Positions 1 to 5,396 of a stretch of DNA of 6,241 bases are shown one piece after another (positions within the stretch are counted from its first letter, which is position 1; every line of letters starts with the position of its first letter). A model generated the notes under the pieces. The model was given only the letters and a program-made list of their open reading frames with translations. It made no database searches and was not told the origin of the DNA. Position numbers and translations under genes: made by a program. Source of the DNA: Desulfarculus sp. (GTDB lineage Bacteria; Desulfobacterota; Desulfarculia; Desulfarculales; Desulfarculaceae); contig JAIUYB010000147.1 of the NCBI GenBank assembly GCA_020216625.1, positions 1 to 6,241 on the forward strand, read 5' to 3'.

Positions 1-134
1 TGATGCACTATCACATCCACCTCATCCCCCGCAACCCAGCCAAGGACAACCTCAAGTTCCTGAACTGGGAGATCAAGCCCGGGGACATGAAGGCCATCGA
101 AAAGACCGCCGCCAAGATCAAGGAGGCGTTCTAG
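1..134 (+). CDS. HIT (histidine triad) family protein, C-terminal part (5' end outside window)
   Basis: Only the last 43 or so codons are in the window; the frame is set from base 3 and ends in TAG at 132-134. The visible residues open with MHYHIHLIPR, which contains the histidine-triad signature H-x-H-x-H followed by two hydrophobic residues (HYHIHLI). That motif forms the nucleotide-phosphate binding and catalytic site of HIT hydrolases and transferases, and it normally sits near the C-terminus, as here. The remaining ~34 residues end in a Lys/Ala-rich, probably helical tail (KAIEKTAAKIKEAF). HIT proteins usually cleave nucleoside phosphoramidates or dinucleoside polyphosphates, but the substrate cannot be told from this fragment. 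The Met at base 3 is almost certainly internal, because the triad needs an upstream domain of roughly 90 residues. The next gene has its own promoter about 20 bases downstream, so the two are probably separate units. Confidence 0.82.
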   Translation, partial: MHYHIHLIPRNPAKDNLKFLNWEIKPGDMKAIEKTAAKIKEAF

Positions 135-154
135 CCGGCCGCGCCTGGCCAACA

Positions 155-183
155 TTGACACCTTCCGGTGGGTTGGGTACAGT
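155..183 (+). promoter_or_regulatory. Predicted sigma-70-type promoter for fabD and the downstream operon
   Basis: A perfect -35 box, TTGACA (155-160), is followed after a 17-base spacer by TACAGT (178-183), which matches four of six positions of the -10 consensus, including the conserved first two and last bases. Transcription would start near 190, giving a leader of about 70 bases before the fabD ATG. This lies just after the stop of the HIT gene and is the best promoter match I saw on the plus strand. It is a sequence match only. Confidence 0.6.
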
Positions 184-209
184 AACTCCCTTAGCTTGCG
201 CCAATTATC

Positions 210-241
210 GCCCGCGTGGCCGTGTGAGGGCCGCCGCGGGC
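210..241 (+). promoter_or_regulatory. GC-rich hairpin in the fabD leader
   Basis: GCCCGCG (210-216) pairs perfectly with CGCGGGC (235-241). Inside it, GGCC (218-221) pairs with GGCC (229-232) across a 7-base loop. The two stems are separated by a small internal loop (T217 opposite G233-C234). The structure ends six bases before the ribosome-binding sequence of fabD and lies downstream of the predicted start of transcription. No T-run follows, so it is not a terminator. It may stabilise the mRNA or affect translation; in DNA this GC-rich, chance is also possible. Confidence 0.4.
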
Positions 242-246
242 CATAC

Positions 247-253
247 GAGAGGA
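247..253 (+). promoter_or_regulatory. Ribosome-binding site that fixes the fabD start
   Basis: GAGAGGA lies 5-6 bases ahead of the ATG at 259. The same reading frame is open upstream to a TTG at 196, but that codon is only a few bases after the predicted transcription start and has no Shine-Dalgarno sequence. The ATG at 259 also gives the N-terminus expected of FabD. Confidence 0.7.
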
Positions 254-258
254 ACGGC

Positions 259-1185
259 ATGGCCCAGATCGCGGTGGTCTTTCCCGGCCAGGGCTCCCAG
301 TATGTCGGCATGGGCCAGGGGTTTTGCGCGGCCTCGGCCCAGGCGCGCGAGATCATGGCTCAGGCCGAGGCCATCAGCGGGCTGCCCATCGGCCGCCTGT
401 GCCTCGAAGGCCCCCTGGACGAGCTGACGCTGACCGTCAATCTCCAGCCGGCGGTGGTGGCGGTGGACCTTTGCGCCTGGCTGGCCCTGAAAGAAGCCGG
501 GGTCACGCCGCTGGCCGTGGCCGGCCATAGCCTGGGCGAATATCCCGCCTTGGTGGCGGCCGGAGCCATCAGCGTCGAAAAGTGCCTGGAGCTGGTGAGC
601 CTGCGCGGCCGGCTGATGGACCGCGAGGCCAACGCCAACCCCGGGGCCATGGCCGCGATCATGGGGCTCTCCCCCGAGGACGTGGCCCAACTCTGCCTCG
701 ACGCCGGCGGGGTGGTGCAACCGGCCAACTACAACACCCCCCAACAGACCGTGATCACCGGCGCGGCGGCGGCGGTGGCCCAGGCCAGCGCCCTGGCCAA
801 GGAGCGCGGGGGCAAGGCCATCCCCTTGAAGGTCTCCGGAGCCTGGCACAGCCCCCTGATGGCCCAGGCCGGGGTGGAGATGAAGGCCGCCCTGGCTGGG
901 GTGGAGTTCGCGCCCCTGGCCTGCCTCCACGTTCCCAACGTAAGCGGCGAGCCCACCCGGGACGCGGCCCAGGCCCAGGACCAACTCCGGGACCAGCTCA
1001 CCAGCCCGGTGCGCTGGGTGCAGACCGTGGCGGCGCTGATCGCCCTGGGGGTGGACACCTTCATCGAGGCCGGGCCCAAGAACGTGCTCAAGGGCCTGAT
1101 CCAGAAATCCGCGCCGGAATCGGTGCGCGTGTTCAACGTCGAGGACCCGGCCAGCCTGGAAAAGACCCTGGCCGAGCTGGGCTGA
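259..1185 (+). CDS. fabD: Malonyl-CoA:acyl-carrier-protein transacylase (FabD)
   Basis: This cytoplasmic enzyme moves the malonyl group from malonyl-CoA to acyl carrier protein, supplying the extender unit for fatty-acid synthesis. The 308-residue product matches the usual FabD length (E. coli 309). It starts MAQIAVVFPGQGSQ, with the GQGSQ oxyanion-hole motif at residues 10-14. The nucleophile Ser91 lies in GHSLGE (89-94), the malonyl-carboxylate-binding Arg116 in SLRGR, the catalytic His197 in GAWHSP, and Gln246 matches the fourth conserved active-site residue. All key residues are present, so it should be active. The related malonate-decarboxylase transacylase MdcH is a less likely alternative; no mdc genes are visible. 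No other fatty-acid synthesis gene is in the window. Downstream, the ferredoxin gene starts after 26 bases, suggesting co-transcription with the oxidoreductase genes. Confidence 0.95.
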   Translation: MAQIAVVFPGQGSQYVGMGQGFCAASAQAREIMAQAEAISGLPIGRLCLEGPLDELTLTVNLQPAVVAVDLCAWLALKEAGVTPLAVAGHSLGEYPALVAAGAISVEKCLELVSLRGRLMDREANANPGAMAAIMGLSPEDVAQLCLDAGGVVQPANYNTPQQTVITGAAAAVAQASALAKERGGKAIPLKVSGAWHSPLMAQAGVEMKAALAGVEFAPLACLHVPNVSGEPTRDAAQAQDQLRDQLTSPVRWVQTVAALIALGVDTFIEAGPKNVLKGLIQKSAPESVRVFNVEDPASLEKTLAELG

Positions 1186-1211
1186 TGCGCCCACAACGAG
1201 GAAACGGCAAC

Positions 1212-1442
1212 ATGGCTTTGGTGGAAATCCTCTCCGAGCGCTGCAAGGGCTGCGGCCTGTGCGTGCAGGCCTGTCCCAAGCAGAACCTGTCCATCGGCGA
1301 CAAGTTCAACGCCTCGGGCTACAACTACGTGGTGTGGAACGACCAGGGATGCACCGGGTGCGCCTTCTGCGCCGAGCTTTGTCCGGACATCGCCATCCGG
1401 GTCTACCGGCCCAAGAAGGAAAAGCAGGCCCAGAAAGCCTGA
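1212..1442 (+). CDS. 2[4Fe-4S] ferredoxin, delta-type subunit of 2-oxoacid:ferredoxin oxidoreductase
   Basis: This 76-residue protein carries two CxxCxxCxxxCP motifs: Cys11, 14, 17 and 21 (CKGCGLCVQACP), and Cys47, 50, 53 and 57 (CTGCAFCAELCP). It therefore binds two [4Fe-4S] clusters in the bacterial ferredoxin fold. Position and size match the small ferredoxin subunit (KorD, or VorC in the methanogen naming) that carries electrons from the catalytic cluster to soluble ferredoxin. The start ATG has a GAGG-type ribosome-binding sequence at 1198-1201; longer readings of this frame run back into fabD and show no protein likeness. The tail after the second motif is basic (RPKKEKQAQK), as is common in these subunits. 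It follows fabD by 26 bases and precedes the alpha-subunit gene by a 159-base gap that holds hairpins. Confidence 0.92.
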   Translation: MALVEILSERCKGCGLCVQACPKQNLSIGDKFNASGYNYVVWNDQGCTGCAFCAELCPDIAIRVYRPKKEKQAQKA

Positions 1443-1448
1443 TCCGGC

Positions 1449-1476
1449 CCCGCGCGGTGCGTCTCCCCAGCGCGGG
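1449..1476 (+). other. Hairpin just after the ferredoxin gene
   Basis: CCCGCGC (1449-1455) is a perfect inverted repeat of GCGCGGG (1470-1476), with a 14-base loop. It begins seven bases after the ferredoxin stop codon. There is no T-run after it, so it should not terminate transcription. It could be a 3' mRNA-protecting structure, or chance in a very GC-rich gap. Confidence 0.4.
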
Positions 1477-1549
1477 ATGGCGCGGCGCGCGGCGGTTGAC
1501 TTGGCTTGGGCGGATGCGTCCGGCGCGCCTGGCGCGTCATCGTCCCGGC

Positions 1550-1568
1550 GGCGGCCTGCCTGGCCGCC
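1550..1568 (+). other. Hairpin upstream of the alpha-subunit gene
   Basis: GGCGGCC (1550-1556) pairs perfectly with GGCCGCC (1562-1568) around a 5-base loop (TGCCT), 33 bases before the alpha-subunit ATG. Without a T-run it does not look like a terminator. Together with the hairpin at 1449-1476 it makes the 159-base gap between ferredoxin and alpha genes (1443-1601) strongly structured. A TTGACT at 1496-1501 resembles a -35 box but has no -10 partner at the right distance. No small gene was found in the gap. Confidence 0.45.
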
Positions 1569-1601
1569 CAGGGACCCAACCATAGCGGGACAACGGTGAA
1601 C

Positions 1602-2663
1602 ATGGCCAAACGGGTTATGGTCAAGGGCAACGAGGCGGTCGCCATGGGGGCCATCGCGGCGGGATGCCGGTTCTATTTCGGCTATCCCATCACCCCCCAG
1701 AACGAGATCCCCGAATACATGAGCGCCGAGCTGCCCAAACTGGGCGGCACCTTCATCCAGGCCGAGAGCGAGGTGGCCAGCATCAACATGGTGCTGGGCG
1801 CGGCCGCCACCGGGGCCCGGGTGATGACCAGCAGCTCCAGCCCGGGCATCAGCCTCAAGCAGGAGGGCATAAGCTACCTCTGCGGCTCGGAGATTCCGGC
1901 GGTGATCGTCAACATGAGCCGCTCCGGCCCCGGCCTGGGAGGCATCCACCCCAGCCAGGGCGACTATTTCCAGGCCACCCGGGGGGGAGGTCACGGCGAC
2001 TACCGCACCTTGGTCCTGGCCCCCAGCACCGCCCAGGAGAACTATGACCTGACCATGCTGGCCTTCGACCTGGCCGACAAGTACCGCAACCCGGTGATGG
2101 TGCTGGGCGACGCGCTCTTGGGCCAGATCAAGGAGCCGGTGGAGCTCAAACCCTATCGCAAGAAGCCCCCGGCCAAGCCCTGGGCGCTCACCGGCTGCGC
2201 CGGCCGCCCCTCCCAGCTCCTGAAATCGCTCTACCTGGCCGACGGGTTGCTGACCGAGCACAACTGGAAGCTGTTCAAGAAGTATCAGAAGATGCGCCAG
2301 GAGGTCCGCCACGAGCTCTACCGGGCCGACGACGCCGAGGTGATCCTGGTGGCCTTTGGCTCGGTGGCCCGCATCCTGCGCACCTCGGTGGACATCCTGC
2401 GCGACAAGGGCAAAAAGGTCGGCCTGTTGCGCCCGATCACGGTCTACCCCTTCCCGGACGAGGCGGTGCGGGCCGCGGCCCAGGCCGCCGGACGGCTGAT
2501 GGTCCTGGAGCTCAACACCGGCCAGATGGTGGAGGACGTGCGCCTGGCGGTGGAGGGCAAGGCTCCGGTGGATTTCTACGGCTGCCCGCCCGGGACCATC
2601 CCCACCCCAGAGGACCTGGCCCGCGAGGTGGAGAAGCTGTGGCGCAAGGGAGGTGGCCGATGA
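1602..2663 (+). CDS. vorB: 2-oxoacid:ferredoxin oxidoreductase, alpha subunit (VorB/KorA type)
   Basis: The alpha chain combines the pyrimidine-binding TPP domain and the transketolase C-terminal-like domain. The complex oxidatively decarboxylates a 2-oxoacid with CoA to acyl-CoA, CO2 and reduced ferredoxin. The 353-residue product begins [12 protein letters not shown] and has [14 protein letters not shown] at 27-40, the acidic QAESE at 53-57, which includes the expected TPP-activating glutamate region, and the stretch [14 protein letters not shown] at 76-89. The C-terminal domain holds [10 protein letters not shown] (276-285) and LELNTGQM (302-309). Length and these motifs resemble the 3-methyl-2-oxobutanoate (VorB) branch more than large pyruvate enzymes, but 2-oxoglutarate or other 2-oxoacids cannot be excluded, so the symbol is tentative. 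The frame is open back to 1506, but homologous N-termini begin at this ATG. Its ribosome-binding sequence is weak (GCGGGA about 11 bases upstream, or GGTGA only 2 bases away). It overlaps the beta gene by ATGA. Confidence 0.9.
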   Translation: MAKRVMVKGNEAVAMGAIAAGCRFYFGYPITPQNEIPEYMSAELPKLGGTFIQAESEVASINMVLGAAATGARVMTSSSSPGISLKQEGISYLCGSEIPAVIVNMSRSGPGLGGIHPSQGDYFQATRGGGHGDYRTLVLAPSTAQENYDLTMLAFDLADKYRNPVMVLGDALLGQIKEPVELKPYRKKPPAKPWALTGCAGRPSQLLKSLYLADGLLTEHNWKLFKKYQKMRQEVRHELYRADDAEVILVAFGSVARILRTSVDILRDKGKKVGLLRPITVYPFPDEAVRAAAQAAGRLMVLELNTGQMVEDVRLAVEGKAPVDFYGCPPGTIPTPEDLAREVEKLWRKGGGR

Positions 2664-3442
2664 GCGCGCAGGCCGCTAGGAAAAAAGACCTGGAGCTGGT
2701 CCTGGACCGGCCCAAGAGCCTCAAGGACGTGCCCTGGCACTTCTGCCCGGGCTGCCACCACGGGGTGATCCACCGCTTGGTGGCCGAGCAGATCGACAAC
2801 TTCGGCCTGCGCGAGAAGTGCGTGGCCGCCGCCAGCGTGGGCTGCTCGGTTTTCCTCTATGATTACCTGGACATCGACGTGCTGGAATCGCCCCACGGCC
2901 GGGCCTTGGCCGTGGCCACCGGCATCAAGCGCGCCCTGCCCGACCGCTTCGTCTTCACCTACCAGGGTGACGGCGACCTGGCCGCCATCGGCACCGCCGA
3001 GAGCATCCACGCCGCCAACCGGGGCGAGAACCTCACCGTGATCTTCGTCAACAACGCGGTCTACGGCATGACCGGCGGCCAGATGGCCCCCACCACCCTG
3101 GAGGGCCAGGTCACCACCACCAGCCCCTATGGCCGCCAGGCCCAGGGCATGGGCCTGCCCATCCGCATGGCCGAGGTGATGGCCACCCTGGAGGGCACCG
3201 GTTTCGTCGCCCGGGTGGCGGTGGACAACATCAAGAATCTCAAAAAGGCGCGGGCGGCCATGAAGCGCGCCTTCGAGTATCAGCTCAAGGGCTGGGGCTT
3301 CTCCTTCGTGGAGGTTCTGGCCTCCTGCCCCACCAACTGGAAAATGACCCCCGAGGCGGCCAACGCCAGGGTGGGCGGCGAGATGGCGGCCTACTTCCCC
3401 TTGGGAATCTACAAAGACAAGCACGCCCCCAAGGCTGATTGA
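2660..3442 (+). CDS. 2-oxoacid:ferredoxin oxidoreductase, beta subunit (TPP-binding)
   Basis: This catalytic chain binds thiamine pyrophosphate and the proximal [4Fe-4S] cluster. The 260-residue product has the TPP/Mg motif GDGD (103-106) followed by NN at 131-132, the usual GDG-x(~26)-NN pattern. Cys29 and Cys32 (CPGC), Cys62 (SVGCS) and Cys223 (ASCPTNW) fall where the cluster ligands of two-subunit archaeal 2-oxoacid:ferredoxin oxidoreductases lie, so all four ligands appear present. The ATG overlaps the alpha stop codon (ATGA) and has a strong GGAGG at 2649-2653, which points to tight translational coupling. The frame extends upstream to 2639, inside alpha, but that start has no supporting signal. 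In methanogen Vor the beta and gamma parts are, as I recall, one fused chain; here they are separate genes. Substrate is uncertain for the same reasons as for the alpha chain. Confidence 0.92.
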   Translation: MSAQAARKKDLELVLDRPKSLKDVPWHFCPGCHHGVIHRLVAEQIDNFGLREKCVAAASVGCSVFLYDYLDIDVLESPHGRALAVATGIKRALPDRFVFTYQGDGDLAAIGTAESIHAANRGENLTVIFVNNAVYGMTGGQMAPTTLEGQVTTTSPYGRQAQGMGLPIRMAEVMATLEGTGFVARVAVDNIKNLKKARAAMKRAFEYQLKGWGFSFVEVLASCPTNWKMTPEAANARVGGEMAAYFPLGIYKDKHAPKAD

Positions 3443-3459
3443 CCCCAGGCAGGTGCGAC

Positions 3460-4017
3460 ATGTATTTTGACACCATTATCGCGGGATTCGGCGGCCAGGG
3501 CGTCTTGTTCATGGGCAATCTGATGGCCTACGCGGCCATGGAGGCCGGCCGCCAGGTGACCTTCATGCCGGTCTACGGGGTGGAGATGCGCGGCGGCACC
3601 GCCAACTGCACCGTGGTCATCAGCGACCGCCAGGTGGGCTCGCCCATCGTGCACGAGCCCCAGGCGGCGGTGGTCATGAACAACCCCTCGGCCGAGAAGT
3701 TCGGCCCCCGGGTCAAGAAAAACGGCCTGCTCTTGGTGAACTCCAGCTTGGTGGATGAGCAGTACGTCAAGGCCCGCACCAAGCGCATCCTCCGGGTGCC
3801 CTCGCTGGAGCTGGCCCAGGAAATCGGCAACCCCCGCTTGGCCAACATGATCCTCCTGGGGTGTCTGGTGGAGCTTTCCGGGGTGGTCAGCGTGGCGGAC
3901 ATGGTCAAGGTTCTGCCCTCGGCCCTGGATCCGCGCTATCATAAGATGATCCCGGCCAACCAGGCCGCCTTGGAGCGCGGAGCCCGCTTCGCCAAAGAAA
4001 ACCGCGGCAAGGTCTGA
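3460..4017 (+). CDS. 2-oxoacid:ferredoxin oxidoreductase, gamma subunit
   Basis: This is the pyruvate/ketoisovalerate oxidoreductase catalytic-domain (gamma) subunit, which contributes to CoA binding and to assembly of the complex. The 185-residue product is of normal length for a stand-alone gamma chain. It opens with IIAGFGGQGVLFMG, the GFGGQG glycine-rich motif at 9-14, followed by the family hallmark MPVYGVEMRGGTANC (36-50) with its conserved Arg-Gly-Gly. No cysteine-rich cluster domain is fused to it; the ferredoxin part is a separate gene upstream. The start ATG has AGGTG at 3451-3455, and the gap from the beta stop is 17 bases, so it is in the same operon. The frame is open back to a TTG at 3439 that overlaps the beta stop and is disregarded. 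Together with ferredoxin, alpha and beta it gives a complete four-subunit enzyme. Confidence 0.92.
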   Translation: MYFDTIIAGFGGQGVLFMGNLMAYAAMEAGRQVTFMPVYGVEMRGGTANCTVVISDRQVGSPIVHEPQAAVVMNNPSAEKFGPRVKKNGLLLVNSSLVDEQYVKARTKRILRVPSLELAQEIGNPRLANMILLGCLVELSGVVSVADMVKVLPSALDPRYHKMIPANQAALERGARFAKENRGKV

Positions 4018-4048
4018 TCCCCCGCCGCCATTAACCCAGGGAGAGCCC

Positions 4049-4744
4049 ATGAGCCCGGACGACCGCACCCGCGAGAGGATGGAAGAGCCCCGGACCTTTG
4101 GCGACAGCGACCGCCAGGGGGACTATCTGCGCGGGGTGGACCAAGTGGCGCGGGCGGCCCAGCCCAAATCCGAGGCCCCGGACCTGCCGGTGGGCCAGCG
4201 GGTGCGCCAGATCCGGGAGCAGAAGGGCCTGACCCTGACCGACCTGGCCCAGCGCACCGGCCTGATGGAACAGTTCCTGGCCGACATCGAGGCCGAGACC
4301 GCCAGCCCGCCCTTGGGAGTGCTGGTCAAACTGGGCAAGGCCCTGGGCATGAAGATGGGCACCCTCATCGCCAGCGGCGAGGAGCGGCCCTACACCGTGG
4401 TGCGCTCCAGCGAGCGCCAGGCCATGAGCCGCCTGTCCTCCCAGCGCGGCACTGCCTATGGCTACTCCTACCAGTCCCTGGCCCCCAAGAAGAAAAACCG
4501 CTCCATGGACCCCTTCGTGGTCACCCTGGAGCAGGCCGCCCAGGACGTGCCCCCCAGCGCCCACGAGGGCGAGGAGTTCATCTTCGTGCTGGAGGGCAGC
4601 ATGGAGGCCCTGGTGGGCGAGACCATGGAGATCCTGGGACCGGGCGACAGCATCTACTACGACTCCAGCGAGCCGCACCTGCTGCGTCCCCACGGCGAGG
4701 GGCCGACCCGCATCCTGGCGGTGATCTACAGCCAGGACCGCTAG
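4049..4744 (+). CDS. XRE-family helix-turn-helix regulator with C-terminal cupin domain
   Basis: This predicted DNA-binding transcription regulator has 231 residues. The first ~45 are charged, of low complexity and probably disordered. An XRE/Cro-type helix-turn-helix domain spans about 48-107 (VGQRVRQIREQKGLTLTDLAQ, then LADIEAE and LVKLGKALGM). A cupin_2 beta-barrel follows at about 155-227, with HEGEEFIFVLEGSMEALVG (172-190) and LGPGDSIYYDSSEPHLLR (196-213). His172, Glu175/176 and His210 are candidate ligand or metal-binding residues. The first histidine of the textbook cupin HxH pair is replaced (SAHEGEE), as is frequent in this regulator family. Such proteins sense small molecules and often control adjacent metabolic genes. 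The ATG has AGGGAG at 4038-4043 and lies 31 bases after the gamma gene, so it is probably the last gene of the operon and may autoregulate it. Ligand unknown. Met11 is an alternative start. Confidence 0.93.
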   Translation: MSPDDRTRERMEEPRTFGDSDRQGDYLRGVDQVARAAQPKSEAPDLPVGQRVRQIREQKGLTLTDLAQRTGLMEQFLADIEAETASPPLGVLVKLGKALGMKMGTLIASGEERPYTVVRSSERQAMSRLSSQRGTAYGYSYQSLAPKKKNRSMDPFVVTLEQAAQDVPPSAHEGEEFIFVLEGSMEALVGETMEILGPGDSIYYDSSEPHLLRPHGEGPTRILAVIYSQDR

Positions 4745-4777
4745 CCTCTACCCCCAAAACCAGGCCAATACGACCGC

Positions 4778-4816
4778 GCCCCGGCTGGCGTCCCACGCCC
4801 GCCGGGGCTCGATTTT
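4778..4816 (+). terminator. Intrinsic (Rho-independent) terminator after the oxidoreductase operon
   Basis: GCCCCGGC (4778-4785) pairs perfectly with GCCGGGGC (4801-4808). After a single T-C mismatch, GGCG (4787-4790) pairs with CGCC (4796-4799) around a 5-base loop. TCGA and then a TTTTT run (4812-4816) follow. It lies 33 bases after the stop of the XRE/cupin gene and should end rightward transcription. On the other strand no T-run follows the stem, so it is not an obvious terminator for the converging response-regulator gene. Confidence 0.85.
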
Positions 4817-4835
4817 TGTCTGCCTGGGAAAGACC

Positions 4836-5213
4836 CTAAGTTTGATCCAGGACCCGTTTGCAGCAACCATGCAGGTCGGCCAGGCGCAAGGGCTTGTTCA
4901 GGAAGGCGTCGAACTGACCGGGCGGCGGGCTCTGCTGCCAGGTCCAGGGACAGGTGCCGCTGATCAGCACCACCTTCAGACCTGGCTGGAGCTGGCGGGC
5001 CAACCGGGCCAGCTCCAAGCCGTTTATCCCTGGCATTATCAGGTCAGAGATCAATAAGTCGGCGGGATTTCTTTCTAAAAACGCCTTAGCTTCATGCGGA
5101 GAGCAAAAGTCGCGCACCTGAAAGTAGCGGCTCAGGTACTTGGCGAACAGGTCGGCCAAAACCGCCTCGTCGTCCACCAGCACCACCCGGGCCATGTTTT
5201 CCGCCCACGCCAT
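4836..5213 (-). CDS. Stand-alone receiver-domain response regulator
   Basis: This single-domain (CheY-like) receiver of 125 residues has no output domain. With the start at 5213, the acidic pair Asp14-Asp15 (VLVDDE) binds Mg2+, Asp57 (LISDLIMPGINGLEL) is the phosphate acceptor, Ser85 (VVLISGT) is the conserved Ser/Thr, and Lys107 (FLNKPL) completes the active site, so phosphorylation should be possible. Between Ser85 and Lys107 lies an unusual Trp/Pro-rich stretch (CPWTWQQSPPPGQ) where most receivers have a regular helix 4. No histidine kinase is in the window, so its partner is unknown. Start choice: the ATG at 5213 has a G-run (5223-5228) at suitable spacing; the ATG at 5195 (MARVVLVDDE, 119 residues) is nearly as likely. 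The open frame extends to 5339, but that part is not protein-like. It converges on the oxidoreductase operon. Confidence 0.88.
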   Translation of the reverse strand: MAWAENMARVVLVDDEAVLADLFAKYLSRYFQVRDFCSPHEAKAFLERNPADLLISDLIMPGINGLELARLARQLQPGLKVVLISGTCPWTWQQSPPPGQFDAFLNKPLRLADLHGCCKRVLDQT

Positions 5214-5232
5214 CCCCTCGTTCCCCCCCAGG

Positions 5233-5265
5233 TGGTCAGGCGGGCCCCTCTGGCCCCGCCATGAC
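5233..5265 (-). promoter_or_regulatory. Long hairpin in the leader of the response-regulator gene
   Basis: On the plus strand GGTCA (5233-5237) pairs with TGACC (5261-5265), and GGCGGG (5238-5243) pairs with CCCGCC (5254-5259). This gives 11 base pairs with one bulged base (A5260) and a 10-base loop. In the minus-strand transcript it would sit about 19 bases ahead of the start codon at 5213, just upstream of the putative ribosome-binding G-run. No T-run follows on either strand. It could be a control element for translation or a protein-binding inverted repeat. Confidence 0.45.
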
Positions 5266-5277
5266 CGGAAAAGGATA

Positions 5278-5303
5278 CCTGGGGCTATGATAAAGGCCCC
5301 GGG
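5278..5303. repeat. Inverted repeat between the acyl-CoA dehydrogenase and response-regulator genes
   Basis: CCTGGGGC (5278-5285) and GCCCCGGG (5296-5303) form eight pairs, one of them a T-G wobble, around a 10-base AT-rich loop. The loop contains the proposed -10 box of the response-regulator promoter. Read on the minus strand, a short TATCCTTTT follows the stem, so it could instead be a weak terminator for the acyl-CoA dehydrogenase gene. Either role is a guess. The 183-base gap 5214-5396 otherwise holds only the hairpin and promoter listed separately; I saw no gene in it. Confidence 0.35.
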
Positions 5304-5316
5304 TGGGCGTCGGCAA
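5287..5316 (-). promoter_or_regulatory. Possible promoter for the response-regulator gene
   Basis: Read on the minus strand, TTGCCG (5316-5311; four of six matches to the -35 box) is followed after 18 bases by TATCAT (5292-5287; five of six matches to the -10 box). Transcription would start near 5280, giving a leader of about 67 bases that includes the hairpin at 5233-5265. The surrounding AT-rich patch (5318-5338) stands out from the GC-rich background. Confidence 0.4.
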
Positions 5317-5396
5317 GGGATTAAATTGAATAAAATCACCCCCCTCGGCTGGCTTAACCCATCGAGCCAAGGAGGCGGGAACGCAGGCGTTTACCC

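Noticed and set aside
205..1194. Minus-strand open frame of 329 codons mirroring fabD
   Set aside because: It is the exact antisense shadow of fabD, whose catalytic residues are all identifiable on the plus strand. It has no ribosome-binding site or protein-family likeness.
582..1211. Long upstream extension of the ferredoxin frame back into fabD
   Set aside because: The part before 1212 is an out-of-frame reading of fabD, rich in Arg/Gly/Pro. A good ribosome-binding site precedes the ATG at 1212, and the ferredoxin from there has normal family length.
1496..1501. TTGACT as a -35 box for a promoter in front of the alpha-subunit gene
   Set aside because: No sequence resembling TATAAT lies 16-18 bases downstream; the region there is GC-rich.
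729..2312. Very long minus-strand open frame (527 codons) opposite fabD, ferredoxin and alpha genes
   Set aside because: It lies wholly antisense to three well-recognised genes, spans their gaps, and its translation is His/Gly/Ala-rich with no recognisable motif. Such frames are expected in high-GC DNA opposite strongly biased codons.
2576..3424. Minus-strand open frame of 282 codons opposite the beta-subunit gene
   Set aside because: It is a composition-driven shadow of the beta gene with a Gly/His-rich translation and no motif.
3409..4068. Minus-strand open frames opposite the gamma gene and, further on (4031-4693), opposite the XRE/cupin gene
   Set aside because: Both mirror genes with clear domains and have low-complexity translations; neither has a plausible start signal.
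5341..5396. Terminator right after the acyl-CoA dehydrogenase stop on the minus strand
   Set aside because: The best stem (TGGCT/AGCCA with a 10-base loop) has only five pairs and is separated from a short T-rich stretch by about 11 bases, too weak to call.
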